Shown: positions 1 through 8,575, counted from the first letter of the stretch. The stretch: DNA of 45,187 nucleotides from Planktothrix sp. PCC 11201 (GCF_900009135.1 NZ_LT797701.1:689696-734882); one strand, 5' to 3'. Program-made: numbers and translations. The notes: generated by a model from the sequence alone, not told the origin.

Positions 1-26
1 CTACACTAACTAAAAAGGATTGTAAC

Positions 27-293
27 ATGATTGTAACACAAATTGAAAGGCGCAAAATTGAGCTTTTTGTGTCAACAGATATCCCATTACCCGAATATCG
101 TATCGGTCAACTGGTAGAAGTTTTTTCATCAGTTAGTTTGGATAACCCTAGCGAAAAGCGTTGGTTCCCAGCAAGGGTGACAGGTATGGAACACAGTTAC
201 AGCAAGTGGAGTTATCAAGTTCAATTTCTAAACTGTAGCGGTCAAGGTATTGAATGGGTCAACCCTGAAGATATGTGGCTATTGGAACCTTAA
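27..293 (+). CDS. Small hypothetical protein, possible SH3/KOW-like fold
   Basis: An 88-residue protein I do not recognise by name. It is short, with no signal peptide or membrane segment. Residues about 24-86 read as alternating beta strands: an RIGQLVEV strand, a WFPARVTGME strand, a YQVQFLN strand and a terminal WVNPEDMWLLEP. This resembles small SH3/Tudor/KOW-type barrels, and a similar pattern occurs at the C terminus of the primase-helicase at 1599-4244 (FKVGDKVIEV, then WFGVVVTIEE, then YKVMW). The start ATG has an AAAGGA Shine-Dalgarno-like sequence about 7 nt upstream. It opens a tightly packed string of small genes on the mobile element. The fold is inferred from pattern only and the function is unknown. 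Confidence 0.6.
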   Translation: MIVTQIERRKIELFVSTDIPLPEYRIGQLVEVFSSVSLDNPSEKRWFPARVTGMEHSYSKWSYQVQFLNCSGQGIEWVNPEDMWLLEP

Positions 294-298
294 CCAAA

Positions 299-565
299 AT
301 GATCCAATTTTATCGCGTTATCGGGTTCTTTCTATTAGTAGCTAGTGGTGCAAGTTTAGTTAGTTTACTGGCATTATTAATCACCCAATTGAGAGAACTC
401 TTTTTTATTATTTCCTTACTGTGTTCTATCGGTTTAGGAATTGCAGGGACGGTTATCTATTACCGTAAAACCGATGATAAAGAATGGGTCTTGGGTTTGG
501 TGTTTATTATCGGTTTGGCTACCGCTTTATTATTAGGGGGTGTCATTCAATGGGTTACTCAGTGA
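299..565 (+). CDS. Small membrane protein with three predicted TM helices
   Basis: About 88 residues, almost entirely hydrophobic. I see three membrane segments: residues about 4-27 (beginning YRVIGFFLLVASG), about 33-55 (LFFIISLLCSIGLGIAGTVIYY) and about 63-84 (WVLGLVFIIGLATALLLGGVI), with a short charged loop (YRKTDDKEW) between the second and third. An in-frame ATG at 275 would overlap the previous gene by 19 nt. I prefer the ATG at 299, which directly begins the hydrophobic protein. Its 3' end overlaps the next gene, suggesting translational coupling in one operon. I do not recognise the family. A role in the element, such as exclusion or toxicity, cannot be read from the sequence. Confidence 0.55.
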   Translation: MIQFYRVIGFFLLVASGASLVSLLALLITQLRELFFIISLLCSIGLGIAGTVIYYRKTDDKEWVLGLVFIIGLATALLLGGVIQWVTQ

Positions 566-1236
566 TCAATCCGTCTAGTAACGTAGAAGCAATAAAACAG
601 AACTGGAAAACTCACCACTTAATTAACATTTTCCTGCTAACTACTTCACTCCCATTCTGGATTACTACCCCGTTTTTAACTCGTGACGTAAACGCTAACA
701 ATTGGCATAAGTTTTTTAGATTTACTTCTATAACCTACGCAGTTTTAGCGAGTGGCACTTCGCTCTACTTAACAACAAAGTTAGGAGAAATTAAGCCTAA
801 AATTGACGCGATTAAAAAGCGTGAACAAGCCGAATTCAAACACAGTTTAGCTAGTGATTTATTCTTGGCTCAAGGGACAAATACCGCTATCGCACAGTTC
901 ATCCTTACCGACCGGACTACTTCCCTAACTTCCCAAGGTGTAAGTGACCCGGAAGTGACACTAGAAGCCGATACTACCGCTTTTAAAGAGGAAACTTCCG
1001 ATACTTCCCAGACACCGGAAGTACCCACTTCCGACCTTCCTGTAAGTGGAAGTAAACCGGAAGTAGTGTTAAGTGTAGAAGCTGAGGAAATGTTTGAACT
1101 TGTAATTGATGCCTTAGAGGATGGTTACTCAGATACCAAAATAGTTGAGGAGTTAATGGGGTATAAAGGGAGAAGTTACAAAAAGGGTAAAAACGTATTA
1201 AACGAGATTAAACGTTTTATTGAGTTAAACGATTAA
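550..1236 (+). CDS. Hypothetical membrane-anchored protein with C-terminal helical domain
   Basis: I take the ATG at 550 (MGYSVINPSS), which overlaps the end of the preceding gene by 16 nt; the ATG at 484 would overlap far more. The protein has about 228 residues. Two hydrophobic segments lie near residues 23-45 (INIFLLTTSLPFWITTPFL) and 57-80 (FTSITYAVLASGTSLYL). A charged helix and a long Ser/Thr/Pro/Glu-rich linker follow. The C-terminal 50 residues (EEMFELVIDALEDGYSDTKIVEELMGYKG) look like a compact helical, HTH-like domain. The linker is encoded by DNA with about nine GGAAGT or ACTTCC boxes between roughly 919 and 1065. The family is unrecognised. It is probably part of the same small operon on the mobile element. 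Confidence 0.55.
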   Translation: MGYSVINPSSNVEAIKQNWKTHHLINIFLLTTSLPFWITTPFLTRDVNANNWHKFFRFTSITYAVLASGTSLYLTTKLGEIKPKIDAIKKREQAEFKHSLASDLFLAQGTNTAIAQFILTDRTTSLTSQGVSDPEVTLEADTTAFKEETSDTSQTPEVPTSDLPVSGSKPEVVLSVEAEEMFELVIDALEDGYSDTKIVEELMGYKGRSYKKGKNVLNEIKRFIELND

Positions 1237-1598
1237 TCATTTTTCGCAAAAACCCATTAATTAGTTTTTTACTCTAAATCAGTTATCAGTTGTCATTTAA
1301 TTAAAAGTTGAAAGTGTACAGTAAGTGTAGTTAACCAGAGTGTAATAGGAAACCTTTAAGGTTTGGCTTTCCGTTCCCTAAACTTACACCCCCTAAAGTG
1401 TTGATACAGAATGCCTAAACCCTAGGGTTTACCCGTTCAAAAATAAACTTTTTTATTGTTGAAATTCTCTCGATAGTTATGCTATTTTCACAGGGAGTAC
1501 CTTCTACAAGCGAAAAAGAGGCAACCCGTAAAAGCTACCTCTTTGAAGATACAAATAACAATTCAAATAGATTGACCATATAAAGGAATATTGATGAT
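1237..1598. other. Non-coding region with palindromes upstream of the primase-helicase
   Basis: There is no convincing ORF in these 362 bases. Structure seen: inverted arms AAACCTT/AAGGTTT at 1350-1364; a perfect 14-bp palindrome AAACCCTAGGGTTT at 1417-1430; and a hairpin with AAAGAGG (1515-1521) and CCTCTTT (1538-1544) arms just before the gene. It is AT-rich around 1435-1490. It may be a regulatory region or a replication origin for the element, because it precedes a replication-type primase. The sequence alone cannot distinguish these. Confidence 0.4.
1459..1488 (+). promoter_or_regulatory. Candidate sigma70-type promoter for the primase-helicase
   Basis: TTGAAA (1459-1464), an 18-nt spacer, then TATTTT (1483-1488) preceded by TGC, an extended -10 pattern. 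It lies about 110 nt before the primase start, in an AT-rich stretch. Read by eye only. Confidence 0.35.
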
Positions 1599-4244
1599 AT
1601 GAACGCCTTCACCAAGAATGTAAACAAAACACCGATGAGTAGTGCTGATACAAATAATTATAGTACAACTCACCAAAAAGCGCAACAAGAAAAAGTAGCT
1701 AACGATGTTCTTACTCTTGAACATCTTGAATATCTACTTGATGAGCGCAATCTCCCCGCTAAATGGATAAAAGCTAATTTTGAGAGTTTGAAACAGAAAG
1801 AAGCTAAAGAGATGGGTTTCAGTGCGCCGTCTGACGGTATCCTCTTGAAATCGGCACTACCTAGCCTTCAGAGTCAATTTAGACCGAACAAGCCAAAAGT
1901 AGAGAAAAAAGCTGACGGTACGGAACGGGTTATTAAGTATGTCACTCCGTTCGGTTGTGAAATTGACGCAATGTTACCCATCCATCCTGATCACCCTAAC
2001 TTCTGGACTGATACAGAGAGACTCAAGGATCATTGCTGGAAAATAGACGATCATCCTTGTTTACTCATTACAGAGGGTTTTATTGATGCTTTAATTCCTA
2101 CGTCTCAAGGTATCCCTACAGTAGCGTTAACAGGCGTTGAGAACGGGTTAACGGGAAGTAAACACGATAAAGAGGGTAAACGCTATTTAGTACCCGTATT
2201 GCGATCTTTTGCAGAGCTAGGATTTGGTCTTATTATCGGTTTTGATGCTGATAGCAAAAATAACAAAAATGTAATTAACGCACAAAAAACTTTAGTTAAG
2301 AAGTTACAATTATTTGATACTCCAACTTACTCCGTTACAGCCTTGTGGGATATGATGCCAGATAAAAGTGATAAAGGTATAGGTGACTATATCCAGAAAC
2401 ACGGTATAAACGCTTTTAGACAGAACGTTCTAAGACGTGCCGAGCCTACTGAAAAATGGTTAGAAAGGATTGAACAACAGTTTAAAAAAGAAGGTACTCG
2501 CACAGGTAAACCTACACCCCAAACTATCGCTAAAGAGATTGCTGAGGAATATCAGCCTAACTGGAGATTCTCGGATAAAGAGCAGGTATGGCGTTTTTGG
2601 AATGGTAAATACTGGGAGAAAAAATCAGATTCTTATGTTGAAACCAGCGTTAAAGCAATCCTAGACAGTCGGGAAATAGAGTACAAGCGTTCGGCATTTA
2701 TTACCGATGTAGTTAAACTGATTAAACTGGATTTAACTACATTTAAGTGGGAAACATTTGATAGGTCAAAATATATCGCTTTTGATAACGGAGTTTTAGA
2801 AGTTGAAACCAAGAAGTTATTACCACACTCTCAGGGTTACGGGTTTGTATCTGTTTTGCCTTACGAATACAACCCGCTTAAACCAGTGGAGACATATCAG
2901 TCAGTAATAGAAGCGTTAAAAACTGAATGCCCTGCTACTTACCAATTCATGACAACAGCAATGAATGGTGATGAAATAGGGGTTAAAAAACTCTTAGCTG
3001 TTATTAATTCTGTCATTACCTTTAAACTTTCTAAACTACAGATGTTTGTTCATTTCTGCGGTTTACCAGGTACGGGTAAAGGTACGATGACTCGGTTAAT
3101 TCAAAAGTGCGTAGGAAAGAATAATTACAAAGGGTCAAACATTAAAAGTCTGTCTAAACCTGACGAAATTGCTAATATTATTGACAAGCAATTAGTTGTT
3201 TTACCTGATGAGAGAACAGATACAACAGTAGATGCAATACTGGGTTTAACAGGTAATGATGAAATGTCTTACCGTCAGTTATTTAAACAGGGTGCATCGG
3301 GGATATTTCTCGGTTCTGTTGTAGTAAGCTCTAACACCCCTCTTTTCGCGGGTGACACGGTTGGGTTAGATAGACGAACCTGTATGGTTTCATTCAATAA
3401 TGCAATCCCTGACAACAAAAGAGATGGCAGTATTGAAGACTTGATGGATGCTGAAATTGCACAATTAATAGCGGTTTCGTTAATGTTATCTGACTCCGAA
3501 GTAACGACGCTAATCAGAGGTATTGGGGGCGCAGATATTCCATCGTTTGAATTGCACAAGTGGAGGCTAAAACTTCTATCTGATAGTGTTGCGTCCTTTT
3601 TTAACGAGATGATTGTCGTTGACCCTGACGGCAGCGTTTCCGGTGCTGACCTCTATAAAGGTGCTTATAGAGGGTATTGTGACGAGAACGGGTTAAAACC
3701 ATTGGCTAACAACAAATTCCCCGAAAGGTTTAGTGAGTTACTGCGCGTCCTAGGGGTGAATGTTGAGAAGAAAAGCAAGGCTAACCGCGTAACTTGGTAC
3801 GGTATCCGTTTGAGACGGGAATCAGAGGAGACGTTGACCTATGAAGAACAGTTAGAGGAGCAGGCCAAGCAGTCCGAACAAAGCAAGCAAAACGCTAAGG
3901 CTTCACCGGGCAATACCAGGTCAGATACCAGTTCAGTACCAGATGATGTACCTGCTCAAAGTCAGACAGAGGGGGAGTCTTTACCAGCTATACCAGCTTT
4001 AGAGGTAGATAATATAAATATAAAATCTAAACCAAAACCAGAAGGGTTTAAGGTTGGTGACAAGGTGATAGAGGTGACTCAAAAGACTGTTGATGGGTAT
4101 AAGTGGTTTGGTGTCGTTGTCACGATAGAGGAACCCAGAAGGGGAGACATGGGGGGTATCTATAAGGTTATGTGGGATAACGCCCCAATCTCTGAGTTAA
4201 TGAATAATGTGTACGAACATCAGATAGAACTCCATCAAGGTTAA
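1599..4244 (+). CDS. Primase-helicase of a mobile element (DUF3854/TOPRIM-like plus D5/VirE-type ATPase)
   Basis: An 881-residue replication protein. Residues about 150-225 form a TOPRIM-like nucleotidyl-transfer domain (LLITEGFIDAL, then VALTGVENG and IIGFDADS), as in DUF3854 proteins. Residues about 300-400 resemble the D5_N region. The ATPase follows: Walker A GLPGTGKGT near 488-496, Walker B LVVLPDE near 531-537, then VVVSSNTP and GLDRRTCMVSF as sensor and arginine-finger regions. A low-complexity Gln/Ser/Pro linker at about 750-815 leads to a small SH3-like C-terminal domain. An AAAGGA sequence precedes the ATG. Such proteins initiate replication of plasmids, phages and integrative elements. 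The adjacent integrase and attachment site support an integrated element rather than host replication. The reading frame is intact. Confidence 0.8.
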   Translation: MNAFTKNVNKTPMSSADTNNYSTTHQKAQQEKVANDVLTLEHLEYLLDERNLPAKWIKANFESLKQKEAKEMGFSAPSDGILLKSALPSLQSQFRPNKPKVEKKADGTERVIKYVTPFGCEIDAMLPIHPDHPNFWTDTERLKDHCWKIDDHPCLLITEGFIDALIPTSQGIPTVALTGVENGLTGSKHDKEGKRYLVPVLRSFAELGFGLIIGFDADSKNNKNVINAQKTLVKKLQLFDTPTYSVTALWDMMPDKSDKGIGDYIQKHGINAFRQNVLRRAEPTEKWLERIEQQFKKEGTRTGKPTPQTIAKEIAEEYQPNWRFSDKEQVWRFWNGKYWEKKSDSYVETSVKAILDSREIEYKRSAFITDVVKLIKLDLTTFKWETFDRSKYIAFDNGVLEVETKKLLPHSQGYGFVSVLPYEYNPLKPVETYQSVIEALKTECPATYQFMTTAMNGDEIGVKKLLAVINSVITFKLSKLQMFVHFCGLPGTGKGTMTRLIQKCVGKNNYKGSNIKSLSKPDEIANIIDKQLVVLPDERTDTTVDAILGLTGNDEMSYRQLFKQGASGIFLGSVVVSSNTPLFAGDTVGLDRRTCMVSFNNAIPDNKRDGSIEDLMDAEIAQLIAVSLMLSDSEVTTLIRGIGGADIPSFELHKWRLKLLSDSVASFFNEMIVVDPDGSVSGADLYKGAYRGYCDENGLKPLANNKFPERFSELLRVLGVNVEKKSKANRVTWYGIRLRRESEETLTYEEQLEEQAKQSEQSKQNAKASPGNTRSDTSSVPDDVPAQSQTEGESLPAIPALEVDNINIKSKPKPEGFKVGDKVIEVTQKTVDGYKWFGVVVTIEEPRRGDMGGIYKVMWDNAPISELMNNVYEHQIELHQG

Positions 4245-4251
4245 CAAATAC

Positions 4252-4270
4252 AGGGGGAGTGAATCCCCCT
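4252..4270 (+). terminator. Hairpin terminator between convergent genes
   Basis: AGGGGGA (4252-4258) pairs with TCCCCCT (4264-4270). A second weak hairpin follows (ACGGTG/CACTGT, 4274-4287). There is no long T-run on the plus strand. It sits between the end of the primase-helicase and the convergent integrase remnant. Confidence 0.45.
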
Positions 4271-4307
4271 GAAACGGTGTTACACTGTTTAAACTACTCT
4301 ATCAAGA

Positions 4308-5800
4308 CTACTGATAAATAATCCTTAAAATATTATCAACATCAGTTAAACTAAAACCATTATCCAATAACCGTTGTTTAGCTGTATCTATATCTAAACA
4401 TTGGTTGTGTTTTTTATTGTGATTATTAATAATATCTAACTCTGTTTTTAAGTTTCTGCGCTTTTTATATGTACCTGTATTAGTGGTTTCACTATGACCC
4501 ATTAATCTACTTCTGATAGTAGTATTAATTCCACACATTTCTAATAATTGATTATAAAGATGTCTGAAAGCGTACTTTTGAGTTATCGGACATTTATAAT
4601 TTTTCATACGTTTACTAAAATTACCATCAAAACCATTAGTTATAGTTTCTGGTTTACTAAGCTGTTAATTATCTAAATTTTCGAGACGATCCAAGCCAGT
4701 AAGGGGTTTCAGCCTCTAAAATATACAGTTTAAATGCTCAACAGCTTATCACTTTTAGGATTATAAATCGGTAATAACGGATCACGTATTTTTAAATCAT
4801 CCCAGAGATACTTTAAAGGCACTGGGTTAATCACTCTTAATCCTGTTTTTGTACTAGTTCCAAAATAAGTAAACTCACCGATAACTAAAGTACACTCAGG
4901 ATTATTAACTTCATCAGTTATCGGGTAAACCGTTACATTGTCTTTAGTGAATGATTCAGTTAAATTTAAACTTGCAGCAATTTCAGAAGGTCTTAACCCG
5001 TATAATACGCAACATGATGCAACCCACAACCAACTACGTTTAGGAAATATTCGATCCTCTCTCTCTAATGATTCAATACTTTTATACGCTTCTTTATACC
5101 AACTTAAAAAATCATCTAAGCTGATAGATTGTTTTTCATTAAAAACCGTTTGCTGTGAATTAACGCTTTTAATCTGTTTAATTAATTTAATATTATTTGG
5201 GGTTAATTCAGCTATAGCTAACATTACCGACTTAGCATCCTTATATGATTTAGTACCAGGAGTAAAACTATCCCAAACGGTTTTTATATCTTCCCAACTA
5301 GGGTACTTACTCCAATCTGGAAACCGATGAAATACCACACCATAGACACGGTTAAAGCTATTCCAATCATTTACGCCACCCGGTGTACTTTGATCGCTAG
5401 TACGTTGCCTCCCAGTGTTCCTGTGCTTACCTTTAAAATAGTTATCCTTGATAATCTCGAATATTTGCTTATAAGTTAACCTGTCACTCTCTAGGGTATT
5501 GGTTTTGACCTTTATATTATCTTCGTACCAGTCCCAGAAATCTGATGACGTATTGTACCGTTTTAGGGCTTCTGCTACCTTGTAGGCTACGTCCACAGCC
5601 TCTAAGATACCCTTTTCAGTAAACGCTACACCTATGCTTTTGGTTGTACGGTTCCCAGTATCGGGGTTGTTGAACTGGATATACAGGTTATTGTCTTGCA
5701 GTTTGAGAGATACACCTTTAGGGCATTCCTTACGCTTGCGGTTGTAGAAGGTGATCAGATCGCTTAACTGGTTATAGACTCCGGTATTATCGCTACTCAT
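4308..5800 (-). pseudogene. Tyrosine recombinase/integrase interrupted by a small insertion
   Basis: The N-terminal part (5800 to 4748) runs to residue 351. It contains the core-binding region and the catalytic-domain arginine box (YGLRPSEIA, near residue 269) and the beta-hairpin lysine (TSTKTGLR, near 318). The C-terminal part (4658 to 4308, 116 residues) carries the AFRHLYNQLLE box, the LMGHSE box and the likely nucleophile tyrosine in GTYKK. Between them lies an insertion with stop codons. Joining GAT at 4748 directly to AGT at 4658 restores one continuous frame of about 467 residues, the right size for a phage or ICE integrase. All catalytic positions are present but split over two fragments, so the enzyme is presumably inactive. 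It lies next to the tRNA-like attachment site, as integrases usually do. Confidence 0.8.
4660..4746. mobile_element. 87-bp MITE-like element with TIRs and TA target duplication
   Basis: The imperfect terminal inverted repeats are AAGCTGTTAATTATCTAAA (4659-4677) and, on the other strand, AAGCTGTTGAGCATTTAAA (from 4747-4729), matching at 15 of 19 positions. TA dinucleotides flank both ends (4658-4659 and 4747-4748), as expected for IS630/Tc1-mariner-type insertion. Removing one TA plus the 87 bp restores the integrase frame exactly. It carries no ORF, so it would need a transposase supplied in trans. The superfamily assignment is inferred from the TA duplication. Confidence 0.65.
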
Positions 5801-5879
5801 TAGTTACTCAGTCCTTTATATAGGTTAAAAACTGAGTAAATATTGATAACGTAGTTATAAGGGTTTCAGACCATACCTA

Positions 5880-5902
5880 GGGTTCAAGTCCCACCGCCCC
5901 CA
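5880..5902 (+). other. Putative att site: 3' end of a tRNA (or tmRNA)
   Basis: The 23 nt contain a T-loop TTCAAGT flanked by GGG/CCC, then a 3' acceptor-strand-like CGCCCCC and a discriminator A. No matching 5' acceptor (GGGGGCG) or D/anticodon arms lie upstream, so this is a fragment and not a gene. It is 80 nt before the start of the integrase, the typical arrangement at an integrated element's end. The partner copy should be the intact RNA gene at the other end, outside the window. Confidence 0.55.
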
Positions 5903-5957
5903 TACCTAAAAGTTAAATATGATATAGCAATCCTATTTGAGTTGTGATAAAAATCTG

Positions 5958-6012
5958 TAGGGGTTGGGTCTTCCAACCCTCTTGGTGCTTTGGTTAAGTC
6001 TCCCAACCCCTA
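5958..6012. repeat. Intergenic inverted repeat (TAGGGGTTGGG family)
   Basis: TAGGGGTTGGG at 5958-5968 is inverted as CCCAACCCCTA at 6002-6012, with an inner CCAACCCTCTT segment. The same family occurs in opposite orientation at 20761-20815, before the acetyltransferase gene. It is probably a short dispersed palindromic element. Confidence 0.6.
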
Positions 6013-6690
6013 GGATAAAATATTATAACCCATACACGGATTGCTATAGCAGGCAACAGGTAAGAAAAGACTTCACTCTCTGGATTTGAGTATAATCTTA
6101 TGTACTGTGCTGTAAAAATTATAAGTTGGTGCGATTCGTTTAACCTAAAATAAGTTGAAAGACTTATGGGACGGTTAACCCAGAACACTGGTGATAACTG
6201 ATTACATTTATGGGTGAAATTCCGTGAATTAAGTCCCATCCCTCAAGTGCTGAGGTGAAAGCATAACCCCTAGTTTGCTTGGATAGCAACCATCAGATTA
6301 AAGCGGGGTTAAAAGGTAGAACTACTGGAAGCCAAATTTGGTAACTACCAAGCAAGAAGTCCATGCGTAGCATAAGCAAAGATGTGTTTGAACCATCGTT
6401 AGAATTGATGGTGTAATGGCTAAAATCAATATAAAAACTTGATTAACACCAAGCCAAAAGGCAAGGGACGCGGGCATAAGCAGTTCAACTTCTGACTTAT
6501 AAGCACCGCCTAAGAAACCCGGTGGATAGCATCACGCTAAAGATTTCAAACCAATGTGTAATCGGAACGAAGTAACCCCTATATATCTCTGGAAAAGGTC
6601 GAAAACCAGTAAGTAGCTAACGAATGATATATAGGGGAGGGATGGTATCAAAAGCGAATGCCCTTGGTAATGCAAGGGATATGCTGACAG

Positions 6691-8439
6691 ATGCTCGGTA
6701 ATTCCAAAGAAATAGAACAAGTAGCAATGAATATATCTAAAACGCAGAACAATCTGACGGTGGAGTGGAAAGACCTTAATTGGCGCAAGCTAGAAAAGGT
6801 AACTTTTAAGTTGCAAAAGCGAATATTTCAAGCGAGTGAACGAGGCGATGTTAAAGCAGTTCGTAAACTTCAGAAGACCCTGATTAGGTCTTGGTCAGCA
6901 AAATGTATAGCGGTTCGCAGGGTAACACAAGATAACCAAGGTAAAAATACGGCAGGTGTGGATGGAATTAAATCTCTGACCCCAAAGCAACGTATAAACC
7001 TTGTAGGACGATTAAAGTTAACCAATAAAGTTAAACCAACTCGTAGAGTTGAAATACCTAAACCTGGTACAACCGAAACCCGTCCATTAGGAATACCCAC
7101 AATTAATGACCGCGCATTGCAAGCGTTAGTCAAACTAGCGTTAGAGCCAGAATGGGAGGCTAAATTCGAGCCAAACAGTTATGGTTTTAGACCAGGACGT
7201 TCCTGTCACGATGCAATCGGAGCAATATTTAGCAGCATTAAGCAGAAAGAAAAATATATATTAGATGCTGACATTGCTAAATGCTTTGACCGCATTGACC
7301 ACAAAGCGTTACTCTCCAAAATACACACATACCCTACATTAAGCCATCTACTGAAAACGTGGCTCAAAGCAGGGTACATGGACGGAAAAGAACTTTTTCC
7401 TACCAATGATGGTACACCACCGTGGGTCATTTCACCTCTACTTGCGAATATTGCCTTACATGGTATGGAAGAAAGAGTTAAGCAATACGCCGAAACTCTA
7501 AAAGGGGCAAAAACGATAAATCGTCAAGCCCTTAGTTTAATCCGATATGCTGACGACTTTGTAATAATCCATGAGGATATAAAAGTTGTCAAAAAATGTC
7601 AAGAGATAATTGCTGACTGGTTGAGTGATATGGGATTGGAGTTAAAACCAAGTAAAACAAAATTAACCCACACCCTCAATGAAATTGAGGGAAATGTTGG
7701 GTTTGAGTTCTTAGGGTTCCATGTTCAACAACATAAAATAGGTAACTACCGAAGTTCAAAAAAAACGAATGGAACACCGCTAGGTTTTACAACATTAATC
7801 ACACCCTCAAAAGCTAAAATTAAAGCTCATCTTGTAAAAATAGCTGAAGTAATAGACACCCACAAGACCTCCCCACAAGCTGCTTTAATTAGCAAGCTGA
7901 ATCCAATTATTAGAGGTTGGTCAAACTATTACTCAACAGTGGTTAGTAAAGAAACTTTCTCGAAAGTTGACAATCTAACCTATGATAAGTTAAGAGCGTG
8001 GGCAAGAACGAGGGGAAAAGGGAACATCAATAAAGACAAATACTGGCGAACAGTAAATGACAGGAATTGGTGTTTTAGTACAGAAAACGGATTAAAATTA
8101 ATCGCTCATACTGATACGCCAATCGTAAGGCATATTAAAGTTAAAAGTGAAGCTAGTCCGTTTGATGGTAACTGGATTTACTGGAGTAAACGACGAGGCG
8201 AATATCCAGAAACTCCCAAAAGAGTGGCAACACTTATCAAGAAACAAAAGGGTATTTGTCTTCACTGTGGTTTGTATTTTACAAGTACAGACAAGGTAGA
8301 AATTGACCATATTAAACCAACAACATTAGGTGGAAAAGACACTTATGAGAACTGGCAACTTCTACACAAACATTGTCACGACACAAAAACGGCAAACGAT
8401 GGTTCTTTAACTAAAAGTAATACAATTACCAATAGTTGA
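6691..8439 (+). CDS. ltrA: Group II intron reverse transcriptase/maturase with HNH endonuclease, likely RT-defective
   Basis: A 582-residue intron-encoded protein. The RT fingers and palm include NTAGVDGI, the PLGIPTINDRALQ region, YGFRPGRSCHDAI, and the active-site YADDF (in LIRYADDFVIIHED, near residue 288). A maturase X domain follows (SKLNPIIRGWSNYY), then a C-terminal HNH nuclease with CLHCG, VEIDHIKP and HKHCHD. Known function: RNA splicing plus retrohoming by target-primed reverse transcription. Oddity: the conserved GTPQGGVISPLL motif reads GTPPWVISPLL (7411-7430), one residue shorter with both glycines and the glutamine lost. That motif lines the RT active site, so polymerase activity is probably lost while splicing may persist. 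The start is uncertain: ATG 6691 or the internal ATG at 6727 (MNISKTQNN). Confidence 0.85.
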   Translation: MLGNSKEIEQVAMNISKTQNNLTVEWKDLNWRKLEKVTFKLQKRIFQASERGDVKAVRKLQKTLIRSWSAKCIAVRRVTQDNQGKNTAGVDGIKSLTPKQRINLVGRLKLTNKVKPTRRVEIPKPGTTETRPLGIPTINDRALQALVKLALEPEWEAKFEPNSYGFRPGRSCHDAIGAIFSSIKQKEKYILDADIAKCFDRIDHKALLSKIHTYPTLSHLLKTWLKAGYMDGKELFPTNDGTPPWVISPLLANIALHGMEERVKQYAETLKGAKTINRQALSLIRYADDFVIIHEDIKVVKKCQEIIADWLSDMGLELKPSKTKLTHTLNEIEGNVGFEFLGFHVQQHKIGNYRSSKKTNGTPLGFTTLITPSKAKIKAHLVKIAEVIDTHKTSPQAALISKLNPIIRGWSNYYSTVVSKETFSKVDNLTYDKLRAWARTRGKGNINKDKYWRTVNDRNWCFSTENGLKLIAHTDTPIVRHIKVKSEASPFDGNWIYWSKRRGEYPETPKRVATLIKKQKGICLHCGLYFTSTDKVEIDHIKPTTLGGKDTYENWQLLHKHCHDTKTANDGSLTKSNTITNS

Positions 8440-8496
8440 GAATTATGAAAATAACCCGTTTTGAATCGTACCTATAACAAAGGTGGTATTATCAAG

Positions 8497-8530
8497 GAGC
8501 CGTGTGAAGCGAAAGTTTCATGCACGGTTC
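8497..8530 (+). ncRNA. Group II intron domain V catalytic hairpin
   Basis: This 34-nt hairpin has GAGCCGTG pairing with CACGGTTC, an internal TG bulge on the 3' side and a GAAA tetraloop. The AGC catalytic triad is in place near the 5' end. It looks intact, in contrast with the altered RT motif. Confidence 0.85.
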
Positions 8531-8575
8531 TGAAGGAGAGGTTAGGGGGTAACTCCCTAATCGACTCTAACATAG

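Larger units (their letters stand above)
6129..8571 (+). mobile_element. Group II intron with RT/HNH ORF
   Basis: The 5' boundary GTGCG at 6129 fits the group II GUGYG consensus. The 3' end carries a clear domain V (8497-8530) and a domain VI hairpin (about 8535-8566) with an unpaired A before CTCTAAC, placing the 3' splice site near 8571. The ORF lies between, in domain IV. Its length of about 2.44 kb is normal for an ORF-containing intron. It sits next to the att site and is not inserted in a recognisable coding sequence. Immediately 3' is a terminator-like hairpin. The boundaries are accurate to a few bases only. Confidence 0.8.

Noticed and set aside
4308-4750. Programmed frameshift in the integrase
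   Set aside because: The two parts are separated by a sequence with inverted ends and TA duplications and several stops; an insertion explains this, and no slippery site is needed.
4938-5330. Plus-strand frame of 130 codons
   Set aside because: It lies antisense inside the integrase, whose frame has recognisable catalytic boxes; the plus-strand translation has no domain pattern.
5800-5905. Complete tRNA gene
   Set aside because: Only the T-arm and 3' acceptor strand are present; no 5' acceptor, D-arm or anticodon arm pairs with them.
5994-6720. Minus-strand frames of 81 and 62 codons
   Set aside because: They lie opposite the structured 5' part of the group II intron and next to the repeat; the translations are not protein-like.
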